In this document: one piece after another, positions 22,593-32,936 of the stretch
Layout: every line of letters begins with the position of its first letter
Position numbering within the stretch: the stretch's first letter is position 1
Assembly: GCA_032622095.1 (NCBI GenBank)
Contig: CP136066.1
Coordinates: 104,179,319-104,243,318 of the forward strand
Reading direction: 5' to 3'
Length of the DNA: 64,000 nucleotides
Source: Siphonodentalium dalli
Taxonomy: Eukaryota; Mollusca; Scaphopoda; Gadilida; Siphonodentaliidae
The notes under the pieces: model-generated
Seen by the model: only the letters and a program-made list of their open reading frames with translations
What the model was told of the DNA's origin: nothing
Database searches by the model: none
Position numbers and translations under genes: made by a program

Positions 22593-23882
22593 TTCTAAGT
22601 GATGCGTATTTATATCAAAACTTACATGTACAGTTGTAAATTGAATACATCCAAGTTCCAACTTTGGTCCAGTGTATGTCTTCCAGTCAATTTACTTCCA
22701 CAGCAAGACTTCCAGCTGTCCTCTATAAAATATAACATACAGGTCTTATAAAATGATACCAACAAGCCTTGAAATAGCACCAAATTCACCCTCTGTGAAC
22801 CTCCTTCTGCTGAGGTGAAAGCAGCATGAGCTCTCCAGAGGGTGTATTTGGTGATGCTAGCCCACTGTGCGGGGTACCATCACTAAATTCACCCTCTGGG
22901 GATATCATTCTGCAAATGACAGGCACACCATTTCAAGGCTTGGACATGCACTAGTATATGAAATGACATGTACATCTATAGATTTACTTAAAATATCACA
23001 TATTGTTCTGGATATAAATCTTTTCAATGTACTGGCCACGACATATAGGATTTCAAACAAAGAAAACATTATTGCAGGCATGTCATACATGTAGCATGGT
23101 TTGATGACAGGTGAAATACCCATCATGGGTGGGGGTGTTAGTAATCACATTCTTCATGACTTCGGGGCGGGCGGCCTTCATTTAGGTTATAGTTTAGAAA
23201 TTATGATAATTTCCTCAAGAAGATACTATTATATAGTATAGCATAATTATTATATGAATGTGATATTATTCACAAAACACGCTTTGTGTCAGAGAAAATG
23301 CAAGTCGAGCAAAAAGAGCAGTGAATTGTTTATAAGCAGAGTCACGATAATGCATCATTTCCTTATATTTGGATTTGTGTTTGGTGCATCTACAGCTTAC
23401 AACTCACAATACTATCATAGTAAATTCCTTATTTGGTCTGTATTACCATATTTTGGTTAAGAGAGAATCCTAACTGGATAAGGGGGTGAGCTCGGAAAAT
23501 AATTCAGGCACGTATGCTGATTTTTAATTTTCGACCCTAGTTGGGACTCACTCATCCCCACATCCAAATTGTTTTTCTGTTTTCGGCAGTTTTTTCGACC
23601 ATATTTGGACACCTAACCCCCCTTTTATCACTAAAACAGAGATTTGCGAGGGTGGGGGGATTCACTGTAAACAGCTGTATATGAATTTCTGTGCATTCAT
23701 GGATGTTAACATAACATGTAAATAGGAATGTGTCATTTTGCGGTCATTCGGCTAAAAAAAACATGGCTGCCAGTGGCCATCTTGGATTTCAAAATTTGCA
23801 ACAAAATACAACACGATAACTGCCTGCAGCCAGTTTAGCAGTTAGAATTAAATTATTTCTCTTATTCTAAGGTGTTTTAAAG
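22593..23882. other. Intergenic DNA
   Basis: An imperfect pair of CACCCTCTG and CAGAGGGTG words at 22780-22900 gives a short inverted repeat. Frames at 22867-23094 and 23254-23460 are without domain. No gene is called. Confidence 0.4.
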
Positions 23883-24162
23883 GTACTCAATCCGATCAGA
23901 CGCTCCTAAATTACTATTTCTTTGGCTTCGGGGTTAAAATATATTTGAATCGAGTCAAGGAACCTACCTGTCAAAGCTCAGCGTGATCAGATACAGATTT
24001 TTCAAGTTAGTTATTTAAATTCTTTCTGGGCCAGAAACTAGAGTTTAAACAGAAAAAATTGAGTGGTAAATTATTACCGCTCGAGTTTTCTGTTTAAACC
24101 AATTAATAACCCCGAAGCCAAAGAAATAGTAATATAGGAGCGCCTGTGACCGGATTGAGTAC
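23883..24162. mobile_element. TIR MITE (280 bp, about 60-bp termini)
   Basis: The left end GTACTCAATCCG and the right end CGGATTGAGTAC extend inward as matching arms: CGCTCCTA, TTACTATTTCTTTGGCTTCG, GGGTTA. Roughly 60 bp pair with about six differences. The interior is AT-rich with no frame. A clear TSD was not found. Confidence 0.75.
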
Positions 24163-24743
24163 TCATTGCAAAAACAGTAAAAAAAACATGCAGGAATTTT
24201 TTTTTGCGGAAATTTGTTTTTGGTCCCGTCGACCACACATCCACCCCGGCATACGTGCCCTGAACCCCCCCCCCCCCACCGCCGACTGGATTGAGAAATA
24301 TTCAATTCTTTGCAAGAACAATTACATTATTTTTATCTGATGATTTCCCAATCATGAAGTAATGTGGATTAGCTAGATTATGAACTGACAGCGGGTAGAG
24401 TGGGTCAATTACAATATAATTTGGTGTGATTTCAATGCGACTATTGATTGCGCCAATAATTTTATATTCGCCTTCCAGCGCAACGGAACATTTTCATTGA
24501 ACGATCCGATAGTTCCGAGTGTCCATTCGGAAGTAATGTAGTTTTCCATTGAAATTGATGTTTGTAAATAAATCACTGTTTAATTGTTATATATTCATCA
24601 AGAATTTGCTTGTGAAAAATCATTGTAAATGTGTTAAATATTGATGAATGTGTAGTTCCCAAATTGCGAACTAGAATCAAGCATGATGTGGTCATTTTTC
24701 CAAGAATTCTTTGAGCGCCCTGTAGGCCTATGTATTTAGGGCT
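24163..24743. other. Intergenic DNA
   Basis: Contains a C-run near 24266-24277. No gene or repeat is recognised. Confidence 0.4.
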
Positions 24744-25230
24744 TGTTACATGAGCGGGACAACTCGGTTAGCCGGGACAACCCGGTCTGCCGGGTGCCTA
24801 GGTCCTCTGTGCTGACCGAGTTGTCTCAGCTCACATAACAGCATGATTGATTTGTCCCGCAGACTGTGTTGTCTCGGCTAAGTGTACCTTCAGACGACCA
24901 CGATACACATCGTAAGTGGAGGGATCGGGCCCCAACGAGATTGTGGATAGTTTATTCAGACGATTGCGATGTCACGTGCATTATTCTATCGTAGGTTGTT
25001 CTAAAGCATATGATTGAATACCCTACGACCATTTCCAGCTACGATTTTTACATATACACGGCTGCGATTACGTCGCAAGTGGATGTAGCCAAGGATACGC
25101 CACGATATCGCATCTAAAATCAAACACTCCATCTTCCTGTTACTTCCTACGACGAAAATCCTTCCACTTACGATTGAATCGTGGTCGTCTGAAGGTTCAC
25201 TAACCGAGTTGTCCCGGCTCATGTAACAAC
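24744..25230. mobile_element. Outer TIR element hosting a nested MITE
   Basis: Left TTGTTACATGAGCGGGACAA...CTCGGTTAG (from 24744) and right CTAACCGAG...CATGTAACAA (to 25228) form 28-bp inverted ends. Within the left part, GGGACAACCCGG/CCGAGTTGTC words repeat. A separate element (24882-25200) is inserted close to the right end, at TAA. Confidence 0.7.
24882..25200. mobile_element. Nested 319-bp MITE with TAA target duplication
   Basis: Termini are GTGTACCTTCAGACGACCAC on the left and the complement of GTGAACCTTCAGACGACCAC on the right; pairing continues for about 37 bp (CGAT...ATCGTAAGTGG). TAA flanks both sides (24879-24881, 25201-25203). A 3-bp TWA duplication is the hallmark of PIF/Harbinger transposition, so a Harbinger-mobilised MITE is the best reading. 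The 77-codon reverse frame inside is a by-product. Confidence 0.8.
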
Positions 25231-25869
25231 CCACGCGAGGAAATTCTTAATTTAACAAGACAGGTACAAAAATTGCTATCATGACTTCATTGTGTTAACA
25301 GTAGACACTGATAGAACCACATGAATAGTGGTCATTATATCAATGTGAAGACAAATATTTTGAGAATATATAGCTGCCTCGAGGTAAATTATTTTTTTAG
25401 GAAAATTATACGGGTAATCAGATTGTATGCCGTAATTTTCTGCCTATATGACCTTACCTGTTTGGGTCCGTGGGCAGCAAGTAGACACAAGTGAGGCTCA
25501 GTGGTCGTGCAGCATGTGCTAATTTCATAATTTTCAATATTCGAAGATACGAATACATGCAAATAAAAAAAAATTATTTGTAATTTGTGCATGATTAAAA
25601 TAGGTCGTAAATATCGGGTCCATTTATTGAACGACGTATAGTCATGTCCATATAAATATAACATCATACAACTGTTGTTAGCATTAAGTTTTTATATTTA
25701 AAACAATAATTATTCAGTGGGTGCGGGTGGTATAAGTAACCCCTTAGCCTCAGTAAGCCCATACAAAATTTATGTCTATGTTGTGACATAATTATCTTCA
25801 TTTTGATTATATGATTAATTAATGAAATATTATAAAATTCAAACAGGTCTGGGTGATCTATTTGTCAAT
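25231..25869. other. Intergenic DNA
   Basis: A reverse frame at 25389-25667 lacks a domain. Nothing is recognised. Confidence 0.4.
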
Positions 25870-27080
25870 TTTGTGCTTAAGAATAAATGATAATGATTTG
25901 TGCTCATTTGTAAATAATTTGCGCTTAAGCGTAAATAATTTGTGCTTAAGAGTAAATAATTTGCACTTTTGCGCAAATAATGAATAAATGTGAAAATGCT
26001 TTCCTTCTCTTCCAATTTAGTTAGACCGGTGTCAGAGAAGGTACTGACAGGAAGACTTTAGACCAATTGGTCTAGACGTTTCAGACCGATCGGTCAAATA
26101 AAGAACATTCGATGGTTCACCAATATGGGATGCGATTTTAACATTTGTACCTTATTTGCGCTTGAGCATAAATATGATCCATAATTTTTTTATTCTAAAG
26201 TTTAAGTAATTTGCGCATGGCCTCCCATACACCTAGACCTGATAAATTCCCATGAATCATGATAATTTTCAAACGGAATGACAACTTTTTTATCAAATAA
26301 ACTGCCAAATGTCTTTTTCAACTTAAAGATTTTTGTTTATGAAAATTTTATGTCTTATCTATTGGCAAATTGTCAACATTCAATCTGTTTAGACTGATTG
26401 CCCAACACAATTAGACAGATCGGTCTAAATAAAGATTGATTTGTGGTTCACCCATATTGGTATGGGAGGCCAAATTCATATTTAATAGCTACTTATGCTT
26501 AAGGGTTCAAAATAGATTTAATATTGAGAGAATCCAATTAGTCATAAAGCACTGAAAATTGAAAAATACACTTAAGCGCACTGCCATTACGCTTAAGCTA
26601 ACATATTTTTATAGCCTTATTACCTTACATATAATGATATAATCTAAGCTCGATATTTGTCGAAAGTTACTAGCATCAGGAATTGGCTGCATCCATTTCA
26701 GCTTCAGGGGAGTTTTCACATATGGAATATGAATTACGCTTAAGCGTATTGACATTACGCTTAAGCATAACGACATTACGCTTAAGCGTAATGGCTTTAC
26801 GCTTAAGTTTAATAGATAATGCTTTGAAAAACATAATGGAAATCTGAATTACGCTCATGCGTAATGTCTTAATGCATTACACTTAAGCGTAATTGGCTAT
26901 TAAATGTGAATTTGAACTCCCATACAATATGGGACATGGTTTTAATATTTACTTCTTATTTGCACTTAAGCATAAATATGAAAATTATGATCTTTTCGTG
27001 CTTAAGCGTAAATGATTTGCATTTGAGCAAAATAATTTGCATTTATGCGTAAGTGATTTAAGCTTAAGCGCAAATAAGGA
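25870..27080. repeat. Array of CTTAAG-centred palindromes
   Basis: About fifteen occurrences of CTTAAG or one-base variants sit mostly in two contexts: TTTG(C/T)GCTTAAGCGTAAATAA at both flanks and ATTACGCTTAAGCGTAATG in the centre (for example 26738, 26757, 26776, 26797, with 19-21 bp spacing). Chance would give far fewer than one CTTAAG in this length at this composition. TAGACCGATCGGTCTAA-like palindromes occur between them (about 26050-26100, 26390-26440). Confidence 0.8.
26127..26405 (+). repeat. Segmental duplication, copy 1
   Basis: Ordered words shared with 26929-27298: TATGGGA, TTTTAA(C/T)ATTT, TTATTTGC(G/A)CTT(G/A)AGCATAAATATGA, ACCTGATAAATT, CATGA, TTTTTATCAAAT, TTTTTCAACTT and AAGTCTTTTTG-like. 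This copy is shorter because it has fewer CTTAAG units. Confidence 0.65.
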
Positions 27081-27298
27081 ATAAATGTAAAAGTACATGC
27101 CATTCCATAAACATGACCTAAAGTTCTAAACCTGATAAATTACTGTGAACATGACCAATTTCAAACAGCATGACAAATTTTTATCAAATTTACTGAGAAA
27201 TTTATTTTTCAACTTGAAGTCTTTTTGATGAAAATTTGTTATCTCTTATTCATTGACAAAGGCAAAATCTTATTTGTTGAGTTTGAAATGTTCAGTCA
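26929..27298 (+). repeat. Segmental duplication, copy 2
   Basis: Same word order as 26127-26405, with an extra run of CTTAAG-type units (26963-27075). The two copies diverge by roughly a fifth by eye. Confidence 0.65.
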
Positions 27299-28380
27299 CT
27301 TCTCTATCGTGTTGGTGCCCATATATGAGCTTTTGTGCTGATACCAAATATGTGTGAAGATTTCGTGTAAAGTTGAAGTCGAAACCGAAAGCATCCTATA
27401 ATTAAAAGTTTGTAGATACATACATGTCAAGATTCCCGAAGATAAGATTGTCCGGCCATCAGGAAACATATCTGTGATCACCCATTGAACCAGTCTAAGT
27501 TATTTGCTGTGATTTTAACACTAGAATGTGTTTCAGTCGCTTCGAAATAAAATGGCGACCTCCAATCTGGCCGTGTGCTTCACGGACACAGTAACGATAA
27601 CTCTTGAAGACTATCGGTCAAAACCAATATATGGTATTGAACATGTCCTCAAAACCAAGGGATTCAGATTTGGTTTTGATCAAAACCAAGGGAATCAGAT
27701 TTGGTATTGATCAATACCAATAAAAACCGAATTTATTGTCAGTGTACATTTAGCGAAAAAGCCACTTTTGTAAATGTATTTAAATCGAAAAGTGTATCGT
27801 TACAAAACCAGCCCAAAATGTCCCATAGCACCCTTGGCAAAAGTTAACAGGAACAATTTCTCTTTATATTGAAACCCGATGATTTATTAAGTCAATCCTG
27901 CGCGAGTCCAAATGCGCCCAAAACATTACGCGTTCGTCTTTCCCAAACCTATGACGCATCGATGTAATTATGAGGCTGCAGTTATGAGCTGTTGCGCGTT
28001 CACCGAGAAATAATTTCAACTAGCCACGTGGGCGCCGACCAATCAGAATGCTGGATTTAGTGATAATCACACTTAGTATGTAAATATATTCTAATATACA
28101 CACCTATTTCTATATATCGATTGATTACGTTACCTCAGCCTGTGTAGTCATTTCATGAACACCAAACATGTACTGTAATAATGGTTCAACCTAGTATTGT
28201 TTTGATTAGATGACCAACTATTACGGACACCAGACAGAAACAATTTCTGGATATAAAAGAATATTGACTGCTACGTGATATGTAATAGATACATATTCTA
28301 GCATGTAGGGGTGAGCTTTAATGCACTCGTTGTTATGCCGCAAATTACAGCTTGAGCCTGACATTTATCGTTGTGACATT
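27299..28380. other. Intergenic DNA with a minor GGTTTTGATCAAAACC cluster
   Basis: 27617-27730 carries three variants of the palindrome described at 18965-19360. No gene is recognised in the rest. Confidence 0.45.
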
Positions 28381-28381
28381 G

Positions 28382-28415
28382 CACCACAACAAACTCGTGC
28401 GATAACGTTCACCAC
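28382..28415 (+). repeat. 34-bp exact direct repeat, copy 1
   Basis: Identical to 32903-32936 over 34 bp (starts CACCACAACAAACTCGTGCG). Similarity continues weakly through CCCATGGGT/CTATGGGT and TTCTGTC. Confidence 0.8.
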
Positions 28416-28587
28416 TTTAACACCCATGGGTGGTTCTGTCTATTTATTGTACGGATACCAAATTTTAGGATAAAGCAATTTTTGAATACTGATGAAACTT
28501 TCTCGTTTTATTCTGCACCTTTATTATGAAACTTTTTTTTTCGGAAATTCAGAGATGTGCGTCTGACGCCAAAATGTGCATACCCAC

Positions 28588-28662
28588 GGGGTCGCACCTG
28601 CCCCATGAGAACTGGTTCGTATTCAGTTTTGGACACAGTGCGCATTCGCCAATGTCACGGTG
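28588..28662 (+). repeat. Inverted repeat partner of 32310-32360
   Basis: CGGGGTCGC, then ATTCAGTTT-GGACAC and GTGCGCATTCGCCAATGTCA, recur in reverse complement at 32310-32360. This copy has 25 extra bases between CGGGGTCGC and ATTCAG. Confidence 0.7.
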
Positions 28663-28916
28663 CGCACTTGAATTTTCACGAGAAACGGACAAGACATTGC
28701 AGAAAATGGTAAGCATTTCTATCGTTATCATGAATACTATATATGTGTGAGCGTTCATCGGTAGCTGTTGCTATAGATAACAACACTAGCCAATGATTTT
28801 ATCAATGTTCGTTGACCAAACTACGAAATATCGAACCGATCAGTAAGATTTGTTGCTGATATTCCCAATGTCAGTTTTTAAAAGTTAAAAGTTATTTTGC
28901 CACCCATCGCACACTA

Positions 28917-29710
28917 AGCTTAACACTTAACGTCTGGCAAGACGGGTTTGCACAGTCGTCAGACAGACAACGTGACCATAGACTTTCTGAACTGAAGGTT
29001 TTTCTAGAAAAAACAACACTATCCGAAAAAACTGATAAATGATGGCATAGAAGGCGCAATAACCATTCCCATCGCGGATCTACGCGAAGAAAAGTCACCA
29101 ATACCGAAATCGGGTCCAACTCCATTAGTTTCCACACATAACCGACATCATCCTAATATGGCCGTAGTTGCACAGCAACTATTTCTCATCCTACAGAAAA
29201 GTGAAATAATGAATGCCGTAATGAAATCAGATGATATTCTACCGAGCAATCGTCAGCCGAAAAACTTGAGAAAAAGATTCTGACAAAAGCACAACTATTG
29301 GGGAAACGAAATTCAGTTGATAAATGTGGTGACAAACGATGCAGGACATGCAAATATGTCCATACCGGTGGAAACCTAACACTAAAAATGGGATGAAAAT
29401 TTAGCCGAATATTTCTATGGACTGTGGGACAAGACATTTAATTTACTGTATCATCTGCCATGGATGTTCAGAAAGTTACATAGGCGAAACGGGCAATACG
29501 CTGCGAGAAAGACGATAATTCATAAACAGCAATTAAATAACCAGACTATCGAAAAATTCCACTCAGTGGACACTTGGATGAATGCGGGGGTGGGAAATTT
29601 GGATTTTCCCGTTCCAAAAACTTCAGTCTGACAGCAAAATACTCAGAAATCAAAGAGAAGACTTTTATATGAAACATTTAATATGTAAACTTAATGCACT
29701 CAGGAAATGA
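28917..29710 (+). pseudogene. Penelope-like element: C-terminal RT tail and GIY-YIG endonuclease, degraded
   Basis: Reading across frame changes on the + strand gives the Penelope order: RDHRLSELKVFLEK, then IEGAITIPIADLREE, PLVSTHNRHHPNM, a linker ending in SNRQPKNLRKRF, a cysteine-rich knuckle CGDKRCRTCKYVH, and the GIY-YIG-type core LIYCIICHGCSESYIGETGN with a following RER, then PFQKLQSDSKILRNQREDF and LICKLNALRK before TGA 29708-29710. In Penelope-like elements the reverse transcriptase is fused to a GIY-YIG nuclease through this linker. Reverse transcriptase motifs upstream of 28917 are not found, so the copy is 5'-truncated. Several frameshifts and stops make it dead. Confidence 0.8.
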
Positions 29711-29796
29711 AGTTTTCTCTAAATTGAGTTATTTCCCTTGACGCTATGACGTCAAAATCATTACTGTCTTCTATTGAAAATTGGCAATGCCACGAA

Positions 29797-30065
29797 AGGC
29801 CTATAGACACTTTTTTAAATAAATTATTTTCTATAGACATGTCTTATATCAATCTTGGACCATATACATGTATATCACTGTGCTAATGTTATTATTCTAA
29901 ACTGTGAAATATATAGAGGATCTACAACGAGTAGGCCTATAGACACTTTTTTAAATGAATTATTTTCTATAGACATGTCTTATATCAATCTTGGACCATA
30001 TACATGTATATCACTGTGCTAATGTTATTCTAAGCTGTGAAATATATAGAGGATCTACAACGAGT
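29797..30065 (+). repeat. Tandem duplication, 136/133 bp
   Basis: Copy 1 is 29797-29932 and copy 2 is 29933-30065, both running from AGGCCTATAGACAC to GGATCTACAACGAGT. They differ by a 3-base deletion and two or three substitutions. The distal end of each copy is the first stretch of the hairpin at 30053-30197, so the duplication junction falls inside that arm. Confidence 0.85.
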
Positions 30066-30197
30066 CCCCAATTTATAGCGGAATTTACAAAACGAGTCCA
30101 GTAAATCAGTTGTGGACCGAGCCTTTGGCGAGGTCCAGACCTAATTTACTGGACGAGTTTTGTAAATTCCGCTATAAACTGGGGACGAGTTGTAGAT
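30053..30197. repeat. Hairpin, 66-bp arms
   Basis: 30053-30118 pairs with 30132-30197 at about 85 percent; the centre is GAGCCTTTGGCGAG, itself partly palindromic. A frame of 84 codons starting at 30110 passes through the right arm and is regarded as chance. Confidence 0.75.
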
Positions 30198-32309
30198 TCT
30201 ATTTATTGAATGATCCAAAACCTCGACAAACATACTTAAATCAACAAATGGGACGCGAATCTAACATCGGCTTCTATTGGGGATACGATGACGTTTCGCG
30301 TAACTATGCGTTGTTTGCCCGCGTAAAGAAATACTTTTTGGCGTATTTAATGACGTATATTTAATGTCATAAATTTTCTAATTCTTCATTCCGCGCTCTG
30401 CGTGTATAATGGTTCGCTGTTTCATGGTACTCAGTGGGCGCATGGGCGTTTTATTTATAGAATGGGAATTTTGGATGGATTAAAAGTCGAACTGCGACCC
30501 GGAGGCCGAGTCCGGTAAAAGGTGTAGTTGGGAATTTCAATTTCAATTGTTATTCGGATGCCAACTTGCCAAGAAGTTCAAGGCGATTAATTCTATGAGA
30601 TGGTCATTCGTGAAACCAATATATTTTATATTCTATAATTACAATCATGGGTATATAATATATGATCTTGAGCGCGTTACCATTTCTGACTATGGTTTTC
30701 TTGTTCATTATAGTTTGTTGGAAAAATATTGGAAGCCAGAGTATATTGAGACGTAGCGTACGGAATGTAAACAGACGACAAACCGGAAGTCAAAGGTCAC
30801 CTGGCACTGGTTCCTGTTATTAAACGAACGTTTAATATCACAATTTATAGAATGGGTTTATTGAATGGAATAAGGGTAGGATCATGTAATAAATAAATAA
30901 ATAAATATATATTCCGATAAATTGTGGTCATATTTGTTCCTAAGCGGATACCATGCATATATTGTTTGCGTAAAATGCTAGCTATTTATTCAGAGATTAT
31001 GTTTTTGCTTGGCACATAAATAGGTAGGGTGATATCAAGCCTCTTTATGTCCAGGATATAATCATAATTATGGCGCGCGGCGTTTGAACATTGTCCCGAG
31101 GATTCACTGATAGGAGGTATATACAGCGACGTGGCCACAGTGAAATCCGTGTGTCTGTTAAATACCAGAATCCTGGTCGAAGTTTTCATCCATGAAACAA
31201 CATGGGTGGGAACACCAGTAAGAGGTAACAACTTAAGTTGTCTTGCGTTGTGTGTATTACTCATATTTCGAGGTGTGTAGGTCAATACAATACATTTTAG
31301 ATATATATCTATAAATGCACGCTCCTGTATGTAATGTTGAAATGTGTTTAACTATGTTAAAATCGCCCATATATCACGTGTGCCAATTCCCGTCTTGTTT
31401 ATTTTCAGAGCAATTCAGGTGTTCTTATTGTCAGGGTTTATATTATTCATACGAGTATGTAGCATCTTCAGTATACTTGACCCTTACACACCTGGTTTCG
31501 AATTTCCTGGAGCATTTATAACAGAGGAAGACACTATCGGCTTCATGCCTTGTTTTGTGGGTTTTTTTTTACTCATATGTTAGCCTAAAAAAAACTGTTT
31601 ATCAGATAGGTCACATGGGTGACTAGGGGTTCATGACTCTTCTTGCGTCTGCATTTAAATTACTGAGTAGTGTAGTTGCATTCCTCGCATGGAAACTCCG
31701 TTGCAAATATTGGTGGCCCGACACATGGGTACGATCGGTGGGAGTGCTGGTAGCCAGAGGAGAGACATTAGTATTGCAAATGGCAGGATAGTTTCAGCAA
31801 TATAATCTGAATCGTCCATAGAAATCGACGATTCTTCCACCCCAGAGTACATTCTGAAAAGAGGATAAATAAAAGTTTAGGTCAAGATAAACTCTTAACT
31901 TGTAATGAAATTTATCACGAGTAACCAGCGATATGTGGTGTTACTGATACCATAGCATTACTAGCAATTGGAAATGTATACTTAGGCGTGAAATATGACC
32001 AATACCGGTGATATGAAAGTGAGGAAATATAAGAAACTCGCCGCACGCCTAAAATAAACTCACGCGATTGATGTGTATTAATTGTAATTGGTCGGACAAG
32101 TTCCCATTGGAAATGCATTGAGTGGTCGCTGTTTTGAAAATATGACAACAAATACAGATTCTCAGCTAAAACTTCAAATAAACTATTGAATAGATAGCAT
32201 TGAGTCATTTGGAAAATTACTGTAGCATCAAATGTAGATTAGTCTCACCTTCATTTGTCCAAAATGCCGCTTATCGTCAATGACCTATTTTGTCGATCTG
32301 AAACGAACC
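30198..32309. other. Intergenic DNA
   Basis: No gene recognised. Frames at 30986-31285 (minus), 31315-31521, 31344-31583 and 31915-32208 (minus) have no domain and overlap one another on both strands. Words TTTATAGAATGG/TTTATTGAATG recur at about 30200, 30453 and 30843. Confidence 0.4.
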
Positions 32310-32936
32310 GTGACATTGGCGAATGCGCACCGTGTCCCAAACTGAATGCGACCCCGTGATACACGACACGGATGAGTTAGCTGCATGACTGGAGCTACAT
32401 GTATCTAAGTCAGTATTGTTTGTTCGTTTTCATATTCAATATTGAATAACTATTTATTTTCAGTTTTAAAATAGATAGAGAAATTCAAGTTCAAATGAAT
32501 AAGACTCGAATTACCGGTGTATCTGAGTACGTCCGATACTCATATATATATATTTACAGCAGTAGTGACCAAAACTTGCAACATTTCATGGTTTAAAAAA
32601 AAGAAGCTTAGCAAGCTTAGTGGAAGCTTTTAAATATATTACCATGACCTCGTCGGTCTGTTCAATATGTTCTGATTTCTCTCTGACGTGTACGTCCGAC
32701 ACCGTCGAATTGCCCAGCCAAAAATATATTAAGGGACTGCTGATGATTTGGTTGGTTGGGGGGGGGGGGGGGTATTGGAGATTTATTCGCTAATCCAGAT
32801 CTCTACGTTGTCAGTTTCATGGATGAAGGAAAGATCACATAAATCACAGATGGTAATTTTGACAGAAAACTCTCCAGTGCAATGCACCAAAAGCAAACCC
32901 GAACACCACAACAAACTCGTGCGATAACGTTCACCA
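32310..32936. repeat. Partner region of the 28.4-28.7 kb repeats
   Basis: 32310-32360 is the reverse complement of 28588-28662, and 32903-32936 is the direct copy of 28382-28415. Between them there is a poly-G run at 32759-32772 and a short imperfect AAGCTTAGCAAGCTTA palindrome near 32606-32630. The pairing brackets the Penelope remnant and its flank. Confidence 0.6.

Noticed and set aside
31495-31515. tRNA B-box-like GGTTTCGAATTTCC
   Set aside because: No acceptor stem, A box or anticodon arm can be drawn around it.
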